Below are positions 8,449 to 16,897 of a stretch of DNA of 64,000 nucleotides, piece by piece. Both the position numbers and the translations under genes were made by a program. The DNA is from Aminipila sp032051575 (GTDB taxonomy: Bacteria > Bacillota > Clostridia > Peptostreptococcales > Anaerovoracaceae), in assembly GCF_032051575.1 (NCBI RefSeq), contig NZ_DAMBYD010000005.1, positions 1-64,000 of the forward strand, given 5' to 3'. The stretch's first letter is position 1; each line of letters opens with the position of its first letter. Below the pieces are notes generated by a model. That model was not told the DNA's origin. It saw nothing but the letters and a program-made list of their open reading frames with translations, and searched no databases.

Positions 8449-9504
8449 ATGGATTTTAATAATATTATTATAGAGCAGTTTTTTGATATGCAAAAAACTA
8501 TGTTAAATGTATGGCAAGAAACATTTTTACCTAAAGATGAAGTGAAAAATGAAAAAGTAAAGAAAGAGGGTTCGCAGGATATTATGGATTTTTATAAAAA
8601 AATGATTGACTTCAATAACAAGCTTTTTTCTTCATTTAATGGCGGCAATGTATATGAAATATTTAAAAAGATGTCTTTTGGCACCGATGTATATTACAAC
8701 GTATATAAATTGTGGGAGGATTTAAATAAGCAGGCTTTTAAGCCCGCTATGAATGAATACACTGATATTTATAGGAAATGGAAAGAAGAATATATGAGTT
8801 TTGTAAAGAAAAGTTATATTGCTTATTTACCGGATCCTATACAGGCTTTTGTAAAAGAACCTATGGAAATAATGGAAATTTATAAGGAGTTTATTGAAAA
8901 GTTTTATGGACCATGGATTGAAAGCAATGAAGAATTAAGTGATTATATGGTAAAAGGAGCATATAAAAATCCTATTGCATATTTAGATTTTATAAAGCTA
9001 TGGAAAGATAACTATTCAAAATCTTTTGGAAAGATTTTGAATAGTCCGGCTATGGGACTCAATAAAGAGTATTTCGAAAAGCAACGCGAAAGTATGGATA
9101 CTTTTGTTAAATATCTCACTTTTTTAGGTGAATTTTCAGCTAACCTTTTTTCTGTTTCACAAAAAACTATGGAAGATATACTTAATAATTACGCTGAAAT
9201 GTTAAAGTCTGGAACTCAGCCTAAAACCTTCAAAGGATTTTACGAGTATTGGTCTAAGGAAAATGAAAATGCATATTTAAAATTATTTAATACGGAAGAT
9301 TTTAGCAAGTTATTTTCAGAACTTGTGGATTCTTCTATGGTATTTAAAAGCAGATATGACAGTTTAATAGAAGAATATCTGAAATATATTCCGATTCCAA
9401 CTAAAAGTGAAATGAAGAGTCTTTATAAAACTGTATACGACTTAAAAAAACAGGTAAAAGATGCAAAAAAAGAATTAAACGATTTAAAAGGAGAGAAGAA
9501 ATGA
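8449..9504 (+). CDS. phaE: Class III PHA synthase subunit PhaE
   Basis: A 351-residue helical protein with long amphipathic segments and no signal peptide. It matches the PhaE subunit of class III polyhydroxyalkanoate synthases: WxE/F-rich helices, the conserved tail motif PIPTKSEMKSLYKTVYDL and a C-terminal coiled coil rich in Lys and Glu. PhaE has no catalytic residues itself; it forms a complex with PhaC and is needed for activity and granule binding. It sits between phaJ and phaC and shares an ATGA stop/start overlap with phaC, indicating translational coupling and an equimolar complex. Sequence divergence in this family is high, so the call leans on the tail motif and on context. Confidence 0.9.
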   Translation: MDFNNIIIEQFFDMQKTMLNVWQETFLPKDEVKNEKVKKEGSQDIMDFYKKMIDFNNKLFSSFNGGNVYEIFKKMSFGTDVYYNVYKLWEDLNKQAFKPAMNEYTDIYRKWKEEYMSFVKKSYIAYLPDPIQAFVKEPMEIMEIYKEFIEKFYGPWIESNEELSDYMVKGAYKNPIAYLDFIKLWKDNYSKSFGKILNSPAMGLNKEYFEKQRESMDTFVKYLTFLGEFSANLFSVSQKTMEDILNNYAEMLKSGTQPKTFKGFYEYWSKENENAYLKLFNTEDFSKLFSELVDSSMVFKSRYDSLIEEYLKYIPIPTKSEMKSLYKTVYDLKKQVKDAKKELNDLKGEKK

Positions 9505-10580
9505 ATTTAGCTTATGGTTTGGATATGGAAAAATCTTTTGATGAAGTTTTTTCATTACAAAAAAAGATAATAAAAGGAATAGAAGTTTTGATGGATGTAG
9601 ATGATGATGGTTCAGATTCAACCCCAAAGGAACTTGTATATGAAGAAGATAAAATGAAACTATATCATTATAAGCCTCTAACAAAAACTACTTGCAAGGT
9701 TCCTACTTTAATAATATATGCTTTAGTAAATAGACAGTATATGATGGATATACAGCAAGACAAAAGTGTAATAAAAAGTCTCTTAGAGCAGGGACTGGAT
9801 TTATTTATAATTGATTGGGGGTATCCAACAGCTGAAGATAGATATTTAACTATGGAAGATTATATAGAAGGGTATATAAATAATACTGTAGATTTTATAT
9901 GCAAAGCAAATAAAATAGAAAAAATTAATATAATAGGAGTTTGTCAAGGGGGTACTTTTTCAGCAATTTATTCAGCATTACACCCTGATAAAGTGAAAAG
10001 CTTAGTAACTATGATTGCACCTATAGATTTTGATACCGAAGAAGGACTGTTATTTAAATGGGGAAAAAACCTTAATATTGACAGTATGGTAGATGCTTAT
10101 GGTGTTATACCCGGTGAAATAATGAATGCAGGTTTTATCATCTTAAAGCCTTTCCAGCTCATGATTGATAAATATATAGGTGCTTTGGAAAATTTTGATA
10201 ATCCCCAAAAAATGTCTGATTTCTTCAGAATGGAGAAATGGATATTTGATAGTCCTGGACAAGCAGGTGAAACTATACGGCAATTTGTAAATGATTTATA
10301 TAAAGGGAACAAATTAATAAAAGGGGAATTGATGATTGGTGATAAACTGGTGGATTTAAAAAATATCAGCATGCCACTTTTAAATATTTATGGAGAATAT
10401 GATCATTTAGTCCCTCCATCAGCAAGTAAGCCTTTAAATGAACATATAGGCAGTATCGATAAAGAAATGCTTTCTTTTCCTGTTGGACATATTGGGATGT
10501 ATGTTAGTTCAAAAGCGCAACATGAAATGGCTACTAAGATAGCAAAGTGGATTATGGAGAAAAGCAAAAAAATTAATTAG
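9501..10580 (+). CDS. phaC: Class III PHA synthase catalytic subunit PhaC
   Basis: A 359-residue alpha/beta hydrolase-fold synthase, the usual class III length. The lipase-like box is GVCQGG with nucleophile Cys148; the other triad members are Asp301 in YGEYDHLVPP and His330 in VGHIGM. These match Cys149/Asp302/His331 of Allochromatium vinosum PhaC in position. The enzyme polymerises (R)-3-hydroxyacyl-CoA into PHA on the granule surface with PhaE. Its ATG overlaps the phaE stop by four bases. No phaA, phaB, phasin or depolymerase gene is in the window, so monomer supply here appears to go through PhaJ. A strong terminator hairpin follows. Confidence 0.96.
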   Translation: MNLAYGLDMEKSFDEVFSLQKKIIKGIEVLMDVDDDGSDSTPKELVYEEDKMKLYHYKPLTKTTCKVPTLIIYALVNRQYMMDIQQDKSVIKSLLEQGLDLFIIDWGYPTAEDRYLTMEDYIEGYINNTVDFICKANKIEKINIIGVCQGGTFSAIYSALHPDKVKSLVTMIAPIDFDTEEGLLFKWGKNLNIDSMVDAYGVIPGEIMNAGFIILKPFQLMIDKYIGALENFDNPQKMSDFFRMEKWIFDSPGQAGETIRQFVNDLYKGNKLIKGELMIGDKLVDLKNISMPLLNIYGEYDHLVPPSASKPLNEHIGSIDKEMLSFPVGHIGMYVSSKAQHEMATKIAKWIMEKSKKIN

Positions 10581-10641
10581 GCTGTAAATTAATTACATAA
10601 AGATTCAATAGCGGAATCAATCCTGAATTCTGTGTAAAATA

Positions 10642-10688
10642 ATAATCTCTTGGTTGATGTATATATTCTACACCAACCAAGAGATTAT
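10642..10688. terminator. Bidirectional terminator between phaC and ABC-F gene
   Basis: A 15-bp perfect stem (10642-10656 with 10674-10688) extended by 4 more pairs after one mismatch. It lies between convergent genes, and on the minus strand it is followed by a T-rich run (ATTATTTT). Confidence 0.85.
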
Positions 10689-10712
10689 CACATTAGATCA
10701 TTAGAACCAGTT

Positions 10713-12452
10713 TTAAAGTAACTTAATCAGCGATTCTAACTCTTCAGATAAAACTTTTGCAAGTACAAAATCATTATCTTTCAAAGCTAATTCTATTTTG
10801 GTTTCAACGTTTTTTTTCTTCTGTTCAATTTCTAAATAGTCTCGATCAAAATGACTATCATAAATCATCTTCCTAAATTTTCGTATACTCATTTTTCTAA
10901 TGGTCTTATCTTCAATGATTAAGACATAATCCATACAGTTTACTATAGAATAGAAATCATGAGAAATCATTAGAATCGCACCCTTATAGTTTTCGATAGC
11001 CTTTTCCAGTGCTATCTGTGAATAGGTATCTAAATGACTTGTGGGTTCATCAAGAAGCAACAAGTTTGCTTTTCTAGCAGAAACTTTAGCTAATTGAAGC
11101 ATATTCTTTTCTCCTCCAGATAAGGAAGCTATCTTTTGATTAATTCCTTCTTCCTCAAAGCCATAGTCTGAAAGATAGGATATAATCTCTTGATTAGTTT
11201 TGAATCCAGCATCGAAAAACTCATCGAGTATGCTATTAGATTCATTTAACATTTCGCCTTGAAGTTGAGAAAAGTAAGCCACTTGAATGTCCTGGTTAAT
11301 CTCAATGGAATCATGATTGTTTTTGAAAATTTCTCGGAGTAAAGTCGTTTTGCCAGTACCATTTGAACCAATGAGGGCTACTTTATCTGTAGAATTAATT
11401 TGAAAGTTAACATTTTTTAGTAGGATGTCATCAAAGGCAACACTGTAATCCTTGACTTTTAAAGCAATTGTTTGTTGAATTTCATTATCTGTAGTAAAAT
11501 GGATATTTGGCTGTTTAATATATACAAATGGAGTTTTTATTCTACGCGATTCTAGTCGTTCTTGAATTTTAACTCTAGCATTTAGAGCTTTGCCTCTAGA
11601 AGCTTCCGTATTGTATGTTGCAATAGTTCTTAGTTTATCGATTAAGATATCATTTCTCTCAATTTCTTCAGTATCAGCGTTTGCTAGTTCTTGTAACTCA
11701 ATTTTACTTTCAAGCAGTGAGAAGTTATAATCAATAAATCTTCCTTCAAATTCTTGGAGCTCTGTGTTCTCAAGGTGAATAATTTTATTAAAGCAATGAT
11801 TCAATAGATATCTGTTGTGCGTAATAACTAGAAGCATTCCTTTGTGTGAATTAATTAGATTTTTAAGGGAATTAAGATTTTCAAAATCTAAAAATACATC
11901 AGGTTCATCCATAATCATTAAGTCAGGGTTACTGAGCATTTCTTTAATCACTTGAATAAGCTTGAATTCTCCACCACTAAGTTCAGAAATCATCAGATCT
12001 TTCTGATTGATTAGGTTCGCTAAATTTAGTTTCTTGTTAATGTTGCTTTCGAAATCATCACCACCAAGTGCATTAAATGCGTCTAAAGATTGTTGGTACT
12101 TGTCCAGTAAGGAATCAACATCCAATGAAGTTTCCATTTCAGTACAAATTGAGGTCAATTCATTTTGCAACTTAATAAATTCTTCACCTATATATTCGAA
12201 TACTGTAAATTCTTTTGTTTTCTCTCGCTGAGAGAACTGACTTACATACCCAATTTTACAATCGGGTGTTATCTCTAACTTTCCCTCGAACATATATCTA
12301 TCTGGATTCATAATTAAATCGATCAGTGTACTTTTCCCACTGCCATTTGTCCCTATAAAAGCACAATGTTCACCGTCTTCTAGTGTAAATGAAATTTTAT
12401 TATACAAATCCTTTTGCGGAAACGAATAGGATAAGTTTTCAACTTTTATCAT
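10713..12452 (-). CDS. ABC-F ATPase, probable ribosome-protection antibiotic resistance
   Basis: A protein of about 579 residues with two ABC ATPase domains and no membrane segments, the ABC-F layout. Walker A motifs are GTNGSGKST and GSNGTGKTT, signatures LSGGEFKLIQ and LSGGEKNMLQ, and Walker B regions DLMIMDEPD and LLLLDEPTSHLD. A helical linker between the domains (rich in Glu/Arg, with RGKALNARVKIQERLESRR) would reach the peptidyl-transferase centre. A C-terminal charged extension follows the second ATPase. ABC-F proteins of this type (Vml/Lsa/Cpl-like) dislodge lincosamides, pleuromutilins or streptogramin A from the ribosome. ATG 12452 is chosen because AAAGGA lies about 5 bases upstream; the frame is open back to ATG 12518, but that part contains an attenuator hairpin. 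The drug spectrum cannot be read from sequence. Confidence 0.88.
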   Translation of the reverse strand: MIKVENLSYSFPQKDLYNKISFTLEDGEHCAFIGTNGSGKSTLIDLIMNPDRYMFEGKLEITPDCKIGYVSQFSQREKTKEFTVFEYIGEEFIKLQNELTSICTEMETSLDVDSLLDKYQQSLDAFNALGGDDFESNINKKLNLANLINQKDLMISELSGGEFKLIQVIKEMLSNPDLMIMDEPDVFLDFENLNSLKNLINSHKGMLLVITHNRYLLNHCFNKIIHLENTELQEFEGRFIDYNFSLLESKIELQELANADTEEIERNDILIDKLRTIATYNTEASRGKALNARVKIQERLESRRIKTPFVYIKQPNIHFTTDNEIQQTIALKVKDYSVAFDDILLKNVNFQINSTDKVALIGSNGTGKTTLLREIFKNNHDSIEINQDIQVAYFSQLQGEMLNESNSILDEFFDAGFKTNQEIISYLSDYGFEEEGINQKIASLSGGEKNMLQLAKVSARKANLLLLDEPTSHLDTYSQIALEKAIENYKGAILMISHDFYSIVNCMDYVLIIEDKTIRKMSIRKFRKMIYDSHFDRDYLEIEQKKKNVETKIELALKDNDFVLAKVLSEELESLIKLL

Positions 12453-12473
12453 ATGAGTCCTTTCTTTATCATC

Positions 12474-12499
12474 AAAAAAGAGCTTATAATAATAAGCCC
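12474..12499 (-). terminator. Transcription attenuator upstream of ABC-F gene
   Basis: Read on the minus strand, GGGCTTAT, loop TATT and ATAAGCTC (one G-T pair) are followed directly by TTTTTT, a textbook intrinsic terminator only about 22 bases before the ABC-F start codon. Several ribosome-protection ABC-F genes (for example vmlR) are induced by relief of such a terminator when a drug stalls ribosomes in the leader. Drug induction here is inferred. Confidence 0.75.
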
Positions 12500-12639
12500 T
12501 TTGATACGTTATCGTCATAATAATAATTTTACAATTAATTATTTATAGAGTAAAGACATTTTTGAATTTACAGTTGATAGCATAGCACATTTAATGATTA
12601 ATTTCAATAATTTCATTTTACTAGTATTGCAAAATTTTA

Positions 12640-12670
12640 TTGACATGGAGTTAACTCAAAGGTGTAACAT
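12640..12670 (+). promoter_or_regulatory. MerR-type promoter/operator without obvious target gene
   Basis: TTGACA at 12640-12645 and TAACAT at 12665-12670 are separated by 19 bases, the overlong spacer typical of MerR-family-activated promoters. The spacer carries the palindrome GAGTTAACTC, close to the core bound by MerR-family stress sensors of the NmlR/AdhR kind. No MerR gene lies in the window, and the next plus-strand gene begins about 250 bases later. The stretch between (12671-12904) contains only short, broken reading frames. Confidence 0.45.
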
Positions 12671-12919
12671 TATTTTACCCCCAAATAAGAGAAATTATAT
12701 CGATAATAAGAGAAATATTAATTGACAGCCTTTTGGAAAAAGGATAAGAAATTAGTAATTGTTGCAGAATTTGCAGAAATTTTAAGTACGATATTCACAA
12801 TAAATTGGGGCAGAAATTGAGCTTAAAAAGCTATTTTCTGTCCCTTTAAAATATGCTAAGAACCTTATTCAAGAAAAGGAATATAATGTTATTAAGAATA
12901 ATATTTGGAGGTGAAAACC

Positions 12920-13495
12920 ATTAGCGTATTAAACAAAGATGATGTTATGGCAGAAAATGCCTTAATTGAAGATACATTTACACGCAATAGAACAGGTTTT
13001 GTTACTATTTCTTATGGTATAAGGGACCGTAATCGGATAATACAAATGCAAGTAGTTACACTTGTAATTGGAAACCATACAAGAATTCAAGATCAGTTTG
13101 GAAACAGAATAGGATTTAGAGATTTAAAAATAGGTATGGTTATTAATGCAAGATTTTCTTCGGATATGACAAAAAGTAATCCTCCGCAAGCAAGAGCATT
13201 CAGCATAGTGATTATTAAAGAAAACAAGTCATCGTTAATAGAAGAAGGAACGGTTATAAATGTTGATGTGAGTGGTAATTTCGGATACATATTGACTGGA
13301 ATCCCAAATAATCCAAGACGTCAGATGCGGTATGTGATTAGCAATTCAACTAAATTAAGGGATAGACGAGGTAATCGAATAACTTTACGGGCAATACGTC
13401 CTGGTCAAACAGTAAGAATAGAGCGAGAATCATTCCAGACAACAAGTATACCTCCACAGACCAGTGCTCTTTCAGTACAAATAATCTCAGGCTGA
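12920..13495 (+). CDS. Duplicated-domain protein of unknown function
   Basis: About 191 residues made of two similar halves of about 80 residues. Each half has beta-rich segments ending in a T-[KR]-[IL]-[RQ]-D-[RQ]-[FR]-GNRI turn (TRIQDQFGNRI, TKLRDRRGNRI), a hydrophobic strand with a G-x-[TV]-[VIR] step (KIGMVINARF, RPGQTVRIER) and a PPQ[AT]-containing strand (NPPQARAFSIVII, IPPQTSALSVQII). This suggests two OB-like or small beta-barrel domains. There is no signal peptide. The start is odd: GGAGGTG at 12907-12913 is followed at 6 bases by ATT 12920, while the first in-frame ATG (12947) is 33 bases away. TTG 12905 and GTG 12911 overlap the Shine-Dalgarno. I do not recognise a function. Confidence 0.7.
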   Translation: MSVLNKDDVMAENALIEDTFTRNRTGFVTISYGIRDRNRIIQMQVVTLVIGNHTRIQDQFGNRIGFRDLKIGMVINARFSSDMTKSNPPQARAFSIVIIKENKSSLIEEGTVINVDVSGNFGYILTGIPNNPRRQMRYVISNSTKLRDRRGNRITLRAIRPGQTVRIERESFQTTSIPPQTSALSVQIISG

Positions 13496-13504
13496 ATAAT
13501 AAAT

Positions 13505-13538
13505 AAAAGGGTTATGGACTTATTGATTAACCCTTTTT
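13505..13538 (+). terminator. Intrinsic terminator
   Basis: AAAAGGGTTA pairs with TAACCCTTTT, running directly into further T residues, about 10 bases after the stop of the duplicated-domain gene. Confidence 0.85.
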
Positions 13539-13708
13539 CTATTTTTCAATATTGTCATATCATGTTACATACAATTATGGGACATGTTGAACAGTATATT
13601 ATTTTAAAAAGTTTTATATTAGAAAGAGGCATGTTGGCATAAAATATATTTATGAGGAAGATTATGAATTAAATTGTTATGAAATACTATTTGTAGCAGA
13701 TTTTTATG

Positions 13709-13737
13709 TTGTAACTACATAAAAAATATGATAAAAT
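13709..13737 (+). promoter_or_regulatory. Sigma-A-type promoter for sstT
   Basis: TTGTAA (13709-13714) and TAAAAT (13732-13737) are separated by 17 bases, about 110 bases before the sstT start. An overlapping inverted repeat (13701-13709 with 13717-13725) could be an operator. Otherwise the 13540-13846 interval shows nothing gene-like. Confidence 0.6.
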
Positions 13738-13846
13738 TTAAACAATATGGTCTTGTTAAATTATAATGAAGTCAGTAAAATTAGAGTAAAACGATTTAAT
13801 TTAATTTAATATACAATTAATAATTATAACAAATTTGGAGGGCAAA

Positions 13847-15064
13847 ATGTTTTTAAAAAATTTATTAGTGGGATGGAACAAAATAAGCTTGGTTAAGCAG
13901 ATTATTATTGGCTTAATCATAGGAATTATTTTAGCAGTAGCACTGCCAAAGCAATTAGCGGGCATTGCAATATTAGGAGACCTTTTTGTAGGTGCATTAA
14001 AAGCTGTAGCACCAGTTTTAGTCTTATTCTTAGTTATGTCTGCTATATCACAGCATAAAAGTGGTCAAAAGACCAATATGAAATCTATACTAGTACTTTA
14101 TCTTCTGGGTACTTTTTTAGCTGGTTTCGTAGCAGTTTGCGCAAGTTTTGTTTTTAAAGTACGCTTAGTTTTAGCGGGGGGTACACAAGATATAACTGCC
14201 CCTGAAGGACTTGTTGAAGTTTTAAAGACATTAATATTTAAAGTTGTTGATAACCCTATAAATGCTATTTCAACAGCTAATTACATTGGTATTTTGACTT
14301 GGGCAATTTTGTTAGGTTTGGCATTAAAGTTTGCATCAGACAATACAAAGAATTTGATTTCTGATATTTCCAATGCAGTATCACAAGTTGTTAAATGGGT
14401 GATAAAATTTGCACCACTTGGGGTTATGGGACTTGTATTTAATGCGATTTCAACTACAGGCATAAAAAGCTTAATAGATTATGGAAAAATTGTACTATTG
14501 CTTGTTAGTGTTATGATTTTTGTTGCATTAGTTTTAAATCCTATTATTGTGTATTTTACAATAAAAAAGAATCCGTATCCATTAGTATTTAAGTGCTTAA
14601 AGGATAGTGGAATAACAGCTTTCTTTACAAGAAGTTCTGCAGCTAATATTCCTGTTAATATGCAGCTATGTGAAAGATTAGGATTGGATAAGGATACTTA
14701 TTCCATATCAATACCTTTAGGAGCTACCATAAATATGGCAGGTGCATCTGTTACAATTGCAGTTCTTACCATGGCAGCCACATATACTTTAGGTATTACT
14801 GTTGACTTGCCAACCGCTGTTATTTTAAGTTTTCTTACTGCTTTAAGTGCGTGTGGTGCTTCCGGTGTGGCTGGCGGATCTTTGCTGTTAATACCTTTGG
14901 CTTGTAGTTTATTTGGTATCCCAAATGATATTGCAATGCAGGTTGTTGGTGTAGGATTTATTGTAGGAGTTATACAGGATTCTTGTGAAACAGCACTGAA
15001 CTCTTCCACAGACGTACTATTCACTGCTGCTGCTGATATCAGGGAAAAAAGTAAGATAAAATAA
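13847..15064 (+). CDS. sstT: Sodium-coupled serine/threonine transporter SstT
   Basis: A 405-residue polytopic membrane protein of the dicarboxylate/amino acid:cation symporter (DAACS) family. It has eight or so hydrophobic helices and the re-entrant hairpin regions of this fold. The family signatures are the serine-rich FFTRSSAANIPVN loop and NMAGASVTIAVLTMAA, plus AALSACGASGVAGGSLLLIPLACSLFGI-like residues near the end that are characteristic of SstT rather than glutamate carriers. It imports L-serine and L-threonine with Na+, useful to an amino-acid-fermenting anaerobe. ATG 13847 is used with GGAGGG 4 bases upstream; a TTG 12 bases earlier overlaps that site. It is a single-gene transcript bounded by its own promoter and terminator. 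Confidence 0.92.
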   Translation: MFLKNLLVGWNKISLVKQIIIGLIIGIILAVALPKQLAGIAILGDLFVGALKAVAPVLVLFLVMSAISQHKSGQKTNMKSILVLYLLGTFLAGFVAVCASFVFKVRLVLAGGTQDITAPEGLVEVLKTLIFKVVDNPINAISTANYIGILTWAILLGLALKFASDNTKNLISDISNAVSQVVKWVIKFAPLGVMGLVFNAISTTGIKSLIDYGKIVLLLVSVMIFVALVLNPIIVYFTIKKNPYPLVFKCLKDSGITAFFTRSSAANIPVNMQLCERLGLDKDTYSISIPLGATINMAGASVTIAVLTMAATYTLGITVDLPTAVILSFLTALSACGASGVAGGSLLLIPLACSLFGIPNDIAMQVVGVGFIVGVIQDSCETALNSSTDVLFTAAADIREKSKIK

Positions 15065-15091
15065 AAGAATAACAAAGATATATTAACTAAG

Positions 15092-15142
15092 ACTGTTACA
15101 AAAAATGAGTAAACAAATTTACTATTTTGTAACAGTTTTTTT
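15092..15142 (+). terminator. Intrinsic terminator after sstT
   Basis: ACTGTTACAAAA (15092-15103) pairs perfectly with TTTTGTAACAGT (15125-15136) and is followed by TTTTTT. Confidence 0.9.
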
Positions 15143-15254
15143 ATAGCTTAAATTCACATTACTAGGGGTAAATATGCCAATAATTCAGAAAATTCTGTAA
15201 ATAATTTGCTATTTTAAAATAAATCTAATATAATATAACAAAATAAAGCATCAA

Positions 15255-15283
15255 TTTACAAATTGTTTTTTATTGCGTATAAT
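15255..15283 (+). promoter_or_regulatory. Sigma-A-type promoter for the moa-tup-moe operon
   Basis: TTTACA (15255-15260) and TATAAT (15278-15283) are spaced by 17 bases. The leader to moaC is about 130 bases; it is AT-rich and shows only a small TGGC...GCCA inverted repeat around 15342-15361. I do not see the Moco-riboswitch core in it. Confidence 0.65.
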
Positions 15284-15417
15284 CAAAAATTGAGTCAATA
15301 AGAAACATTATTTTTTGATATATTTTCTATCTTAGTAAGCATTGGCGATGAATAGTTAGCCATTATATTTTACATACTAATGAACAAACATTTAAATAAG
15401 AAATAGGAGTTTATATT

Positions 15418-15903
15418 ATGACAGAATTTACCCATTTTGATTCCCAAGGAAATGCAGTTATGGTTGATGTATCCAACAAAGATATTACTGTTCGTACAGC
15501 AGTTGCCAAAGGAACAATTTTTGTTAATTCTCATGTTATGGAAGCGGTATTAAATTGTTCCGTAAAAAAGGGAGACGTTCTTGGAGTAGCCAGAGTAGCA
15601 GGCATTATGGCAGTAAAAAATACAGCATTTTTGATTCCTATGTGCCATACGGTAAACATAAATAAGGCCTCTGTGGATTTTGATATTTGTGAGGAAACAG
15701 GGTGCATACATGCTGTCTGTTCTGTAACCACAGAAGGAAAAACTGGTGTTGAGATGGAAGCGTTAACTGGAGTAACTACGGCACTCCTTACTGTGTATGA
15801 CATGTGTAAAGCAATGGACAAACATATGGAAATAAAAGAAGTGTATTTAGAGAAAAAAACAGGTGGTAAAAGTGGTGACTTTTATAATAGAAAGGAATTT
15901 TAA
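15418..15903 (+). CDS. moaC: Cyclic pyranopterin monophosphate synthase MoaC
   Basis: A 161-residue protein of normal MoaC length. Family motifs are MVDVSNKDITVRTAVAKG at the start, VARVAGIMAVKNT, PMCHTV, GKTGVEMEALTGVTTA and YDMCKAMD, with Lys in the C-terminal EVYLEKKTGGKSG. MoaC acts with MoaA to turn GTP into cyclic pyranopterin monophosphate, the first intermediate of the molybdopterin cofactor used for both Mo and W. The start has AGGAG about 8 bases upstream. Its stop codon shares a base with the moaA start, so the pair is translationally coupled. It opens a run of eight or nine genes in one direction devoted to pterin-metal cofactor. Confidence 0.97.
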   Translation: MTEFTHFDSQGNAVMVDVSNKDITVRTAVAKGTIFVNSHVMEAVLNCSVKKGDVLGVARVAGIMAVKNTAFLIPMCHTVNINKASVDFDICEETGCIHAVCSVTTEGKTGVEMEALTGVTTALLTVYDMCKAMDKHMEIKEVYLEKKTGGKSGDFYNRKEF

Positions 15904-16883
15904 TGATTGATGGTTGTAAAAGAAATATAGATTATATTCGAATATCAGTAACAGATAGATGTAATTTACGCTGTATTTATTGCATGCCAGAGGAAGGAGT
16001 AGAACATTTATATCATGAGAGTATTCTTACATATGAAGAAATACTAAGGCTTTGTAGATGTTTTGTCACGCTTGGTATAAATAAAATAAAGATAACTGGC
16101 GGTGAGCCATTGGTTAGAAAAAATATTGCTACTTTAATTAGACAAATCAAGGAATTAGATGGGATTAAAAGTGTTACTCTGACATCAAATGCTATTCTGT
16201 TAAAAGAACAACTGCCAGATTTAGTTAAGGCTGGTCTGGATGGAGTTAATATCAGCTTGGACACTTTAAATCCAAGGATTTATGAAAAAATTACAAGGAA
16301 GGATGCGTTAGAAAAGGTTCTTGATGCTATGCAAGAATCTTTAAACTATCCAGAGCTGAATGTAAAAATAAATTGTGTTCCTCTTCAAGAGACAAGCAAT
16401 GAAGATATTATTAATATTGCCAGTCTTGCAAAGAACTCAAGATTAAAGGTAAGATTTATTGAAATGATGCCTATTGGATTAGGAAAGAACTTTTCCTATT
16501 TCAGTGAAGATAAAATAATAAAAATAATAGAGCAGGTTTATGGTCCTCTCAAAAAAATAAATAATGTGTATGGTAATGGACCAGCACATTATTATTCATT
16601 ACAGGATTTTCAAGGCAAAATCGGTTTTATCAGTGCTATATCCCATCAATTCTGTGAAGAATGCAATAGGGTAAGGTTGACGTCAGATGGTTTTCTGAAA
16701 ACCTGCCTGCATTATTCAGAAGGTACAGATTTAAAAGCCATACTAAGGGCTAATATGGACGATTCTGTTTTAGAGCAGATAATCAAACAAACTATTTATG
16801 ATAAGCCGTTAAGCCATAATTTTAATGAGAAACTTCATCATAAGACATTTGAGCAAGGTCAAATGTCTCAAATAGGCGGATGA
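15903..16883 (+). CDS. moaA: GTP 3',8-cyclase MoaA (radical SAM)
   Basis: A 326-residue radical-SAM enzyme. The N-terminal cluster motif is C20-NLR-C24-IY-C27. The C-terminal second cluster is CEECNRVRLTSDGFLKTC, which binds GTP in this family. The GGEPL motif for SAM binding (about residue 64) is present, and the protein ends in the conserved GG dipeptide that enters the active site. It catalyses the radical cyclisation of GTP, with MoaC completing the product. It overlaps moaC by one base (TAATG). Length and motifs are complete, so the gene should be functional. Confidence 0.98.
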   Translation: MIDGCKRNIDYIRISVTDRCNLRCIYCMPEEGVEHLYHESILTYEEILRLCRCFVTLGINKIKITGGEPLVRKNIATLIRQIKELDGIKSVTLTSNAILLKEQLPDLVKAGLDGVNISLDTLNPRIYEKITRKDALEKVLDAMQESLNYPELNVKINCVPLQETSNEDIINIASLAKNSRLKVRFIEMMPIGLGKNFSYFSEDKIIKIIEQVYGPLKKINNVYGNGPAHYYSLQDFQGKIGFISAISHQFCEECNRVRLTSDGFLKTCLHYSEGTDLKAILRANMDDSVLEQIIKQTIYDKPLSHNFNEKLHHKTFEQGQMSQIGG

Positions 16884-16897
16884 TATCAGGAGGTTTT

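Noticed and set aside
12671..12904. Intact gene after the MerR-type promoter
   Set aside because: All frames are interrupted within short distances; only fragments remain, so no gene is called.
13701..13725. Terminator upstream of sstT
   Set aside because: The inverted repeat has no T run on either strand and overlaps a good promoter, so an operator is more likely if it is anything.
14698..15075. Minus-strand frame opposite sstT
   Set aside because: Antisense to conserved transporter helices; composition follows the sense strand.
15290..15417. Second Moco riboswitch in the moaC leader
   Set aside because: The leader lacks the GCCTCCCG/GGAAAGGAC elements and stable stems seen before AOR.
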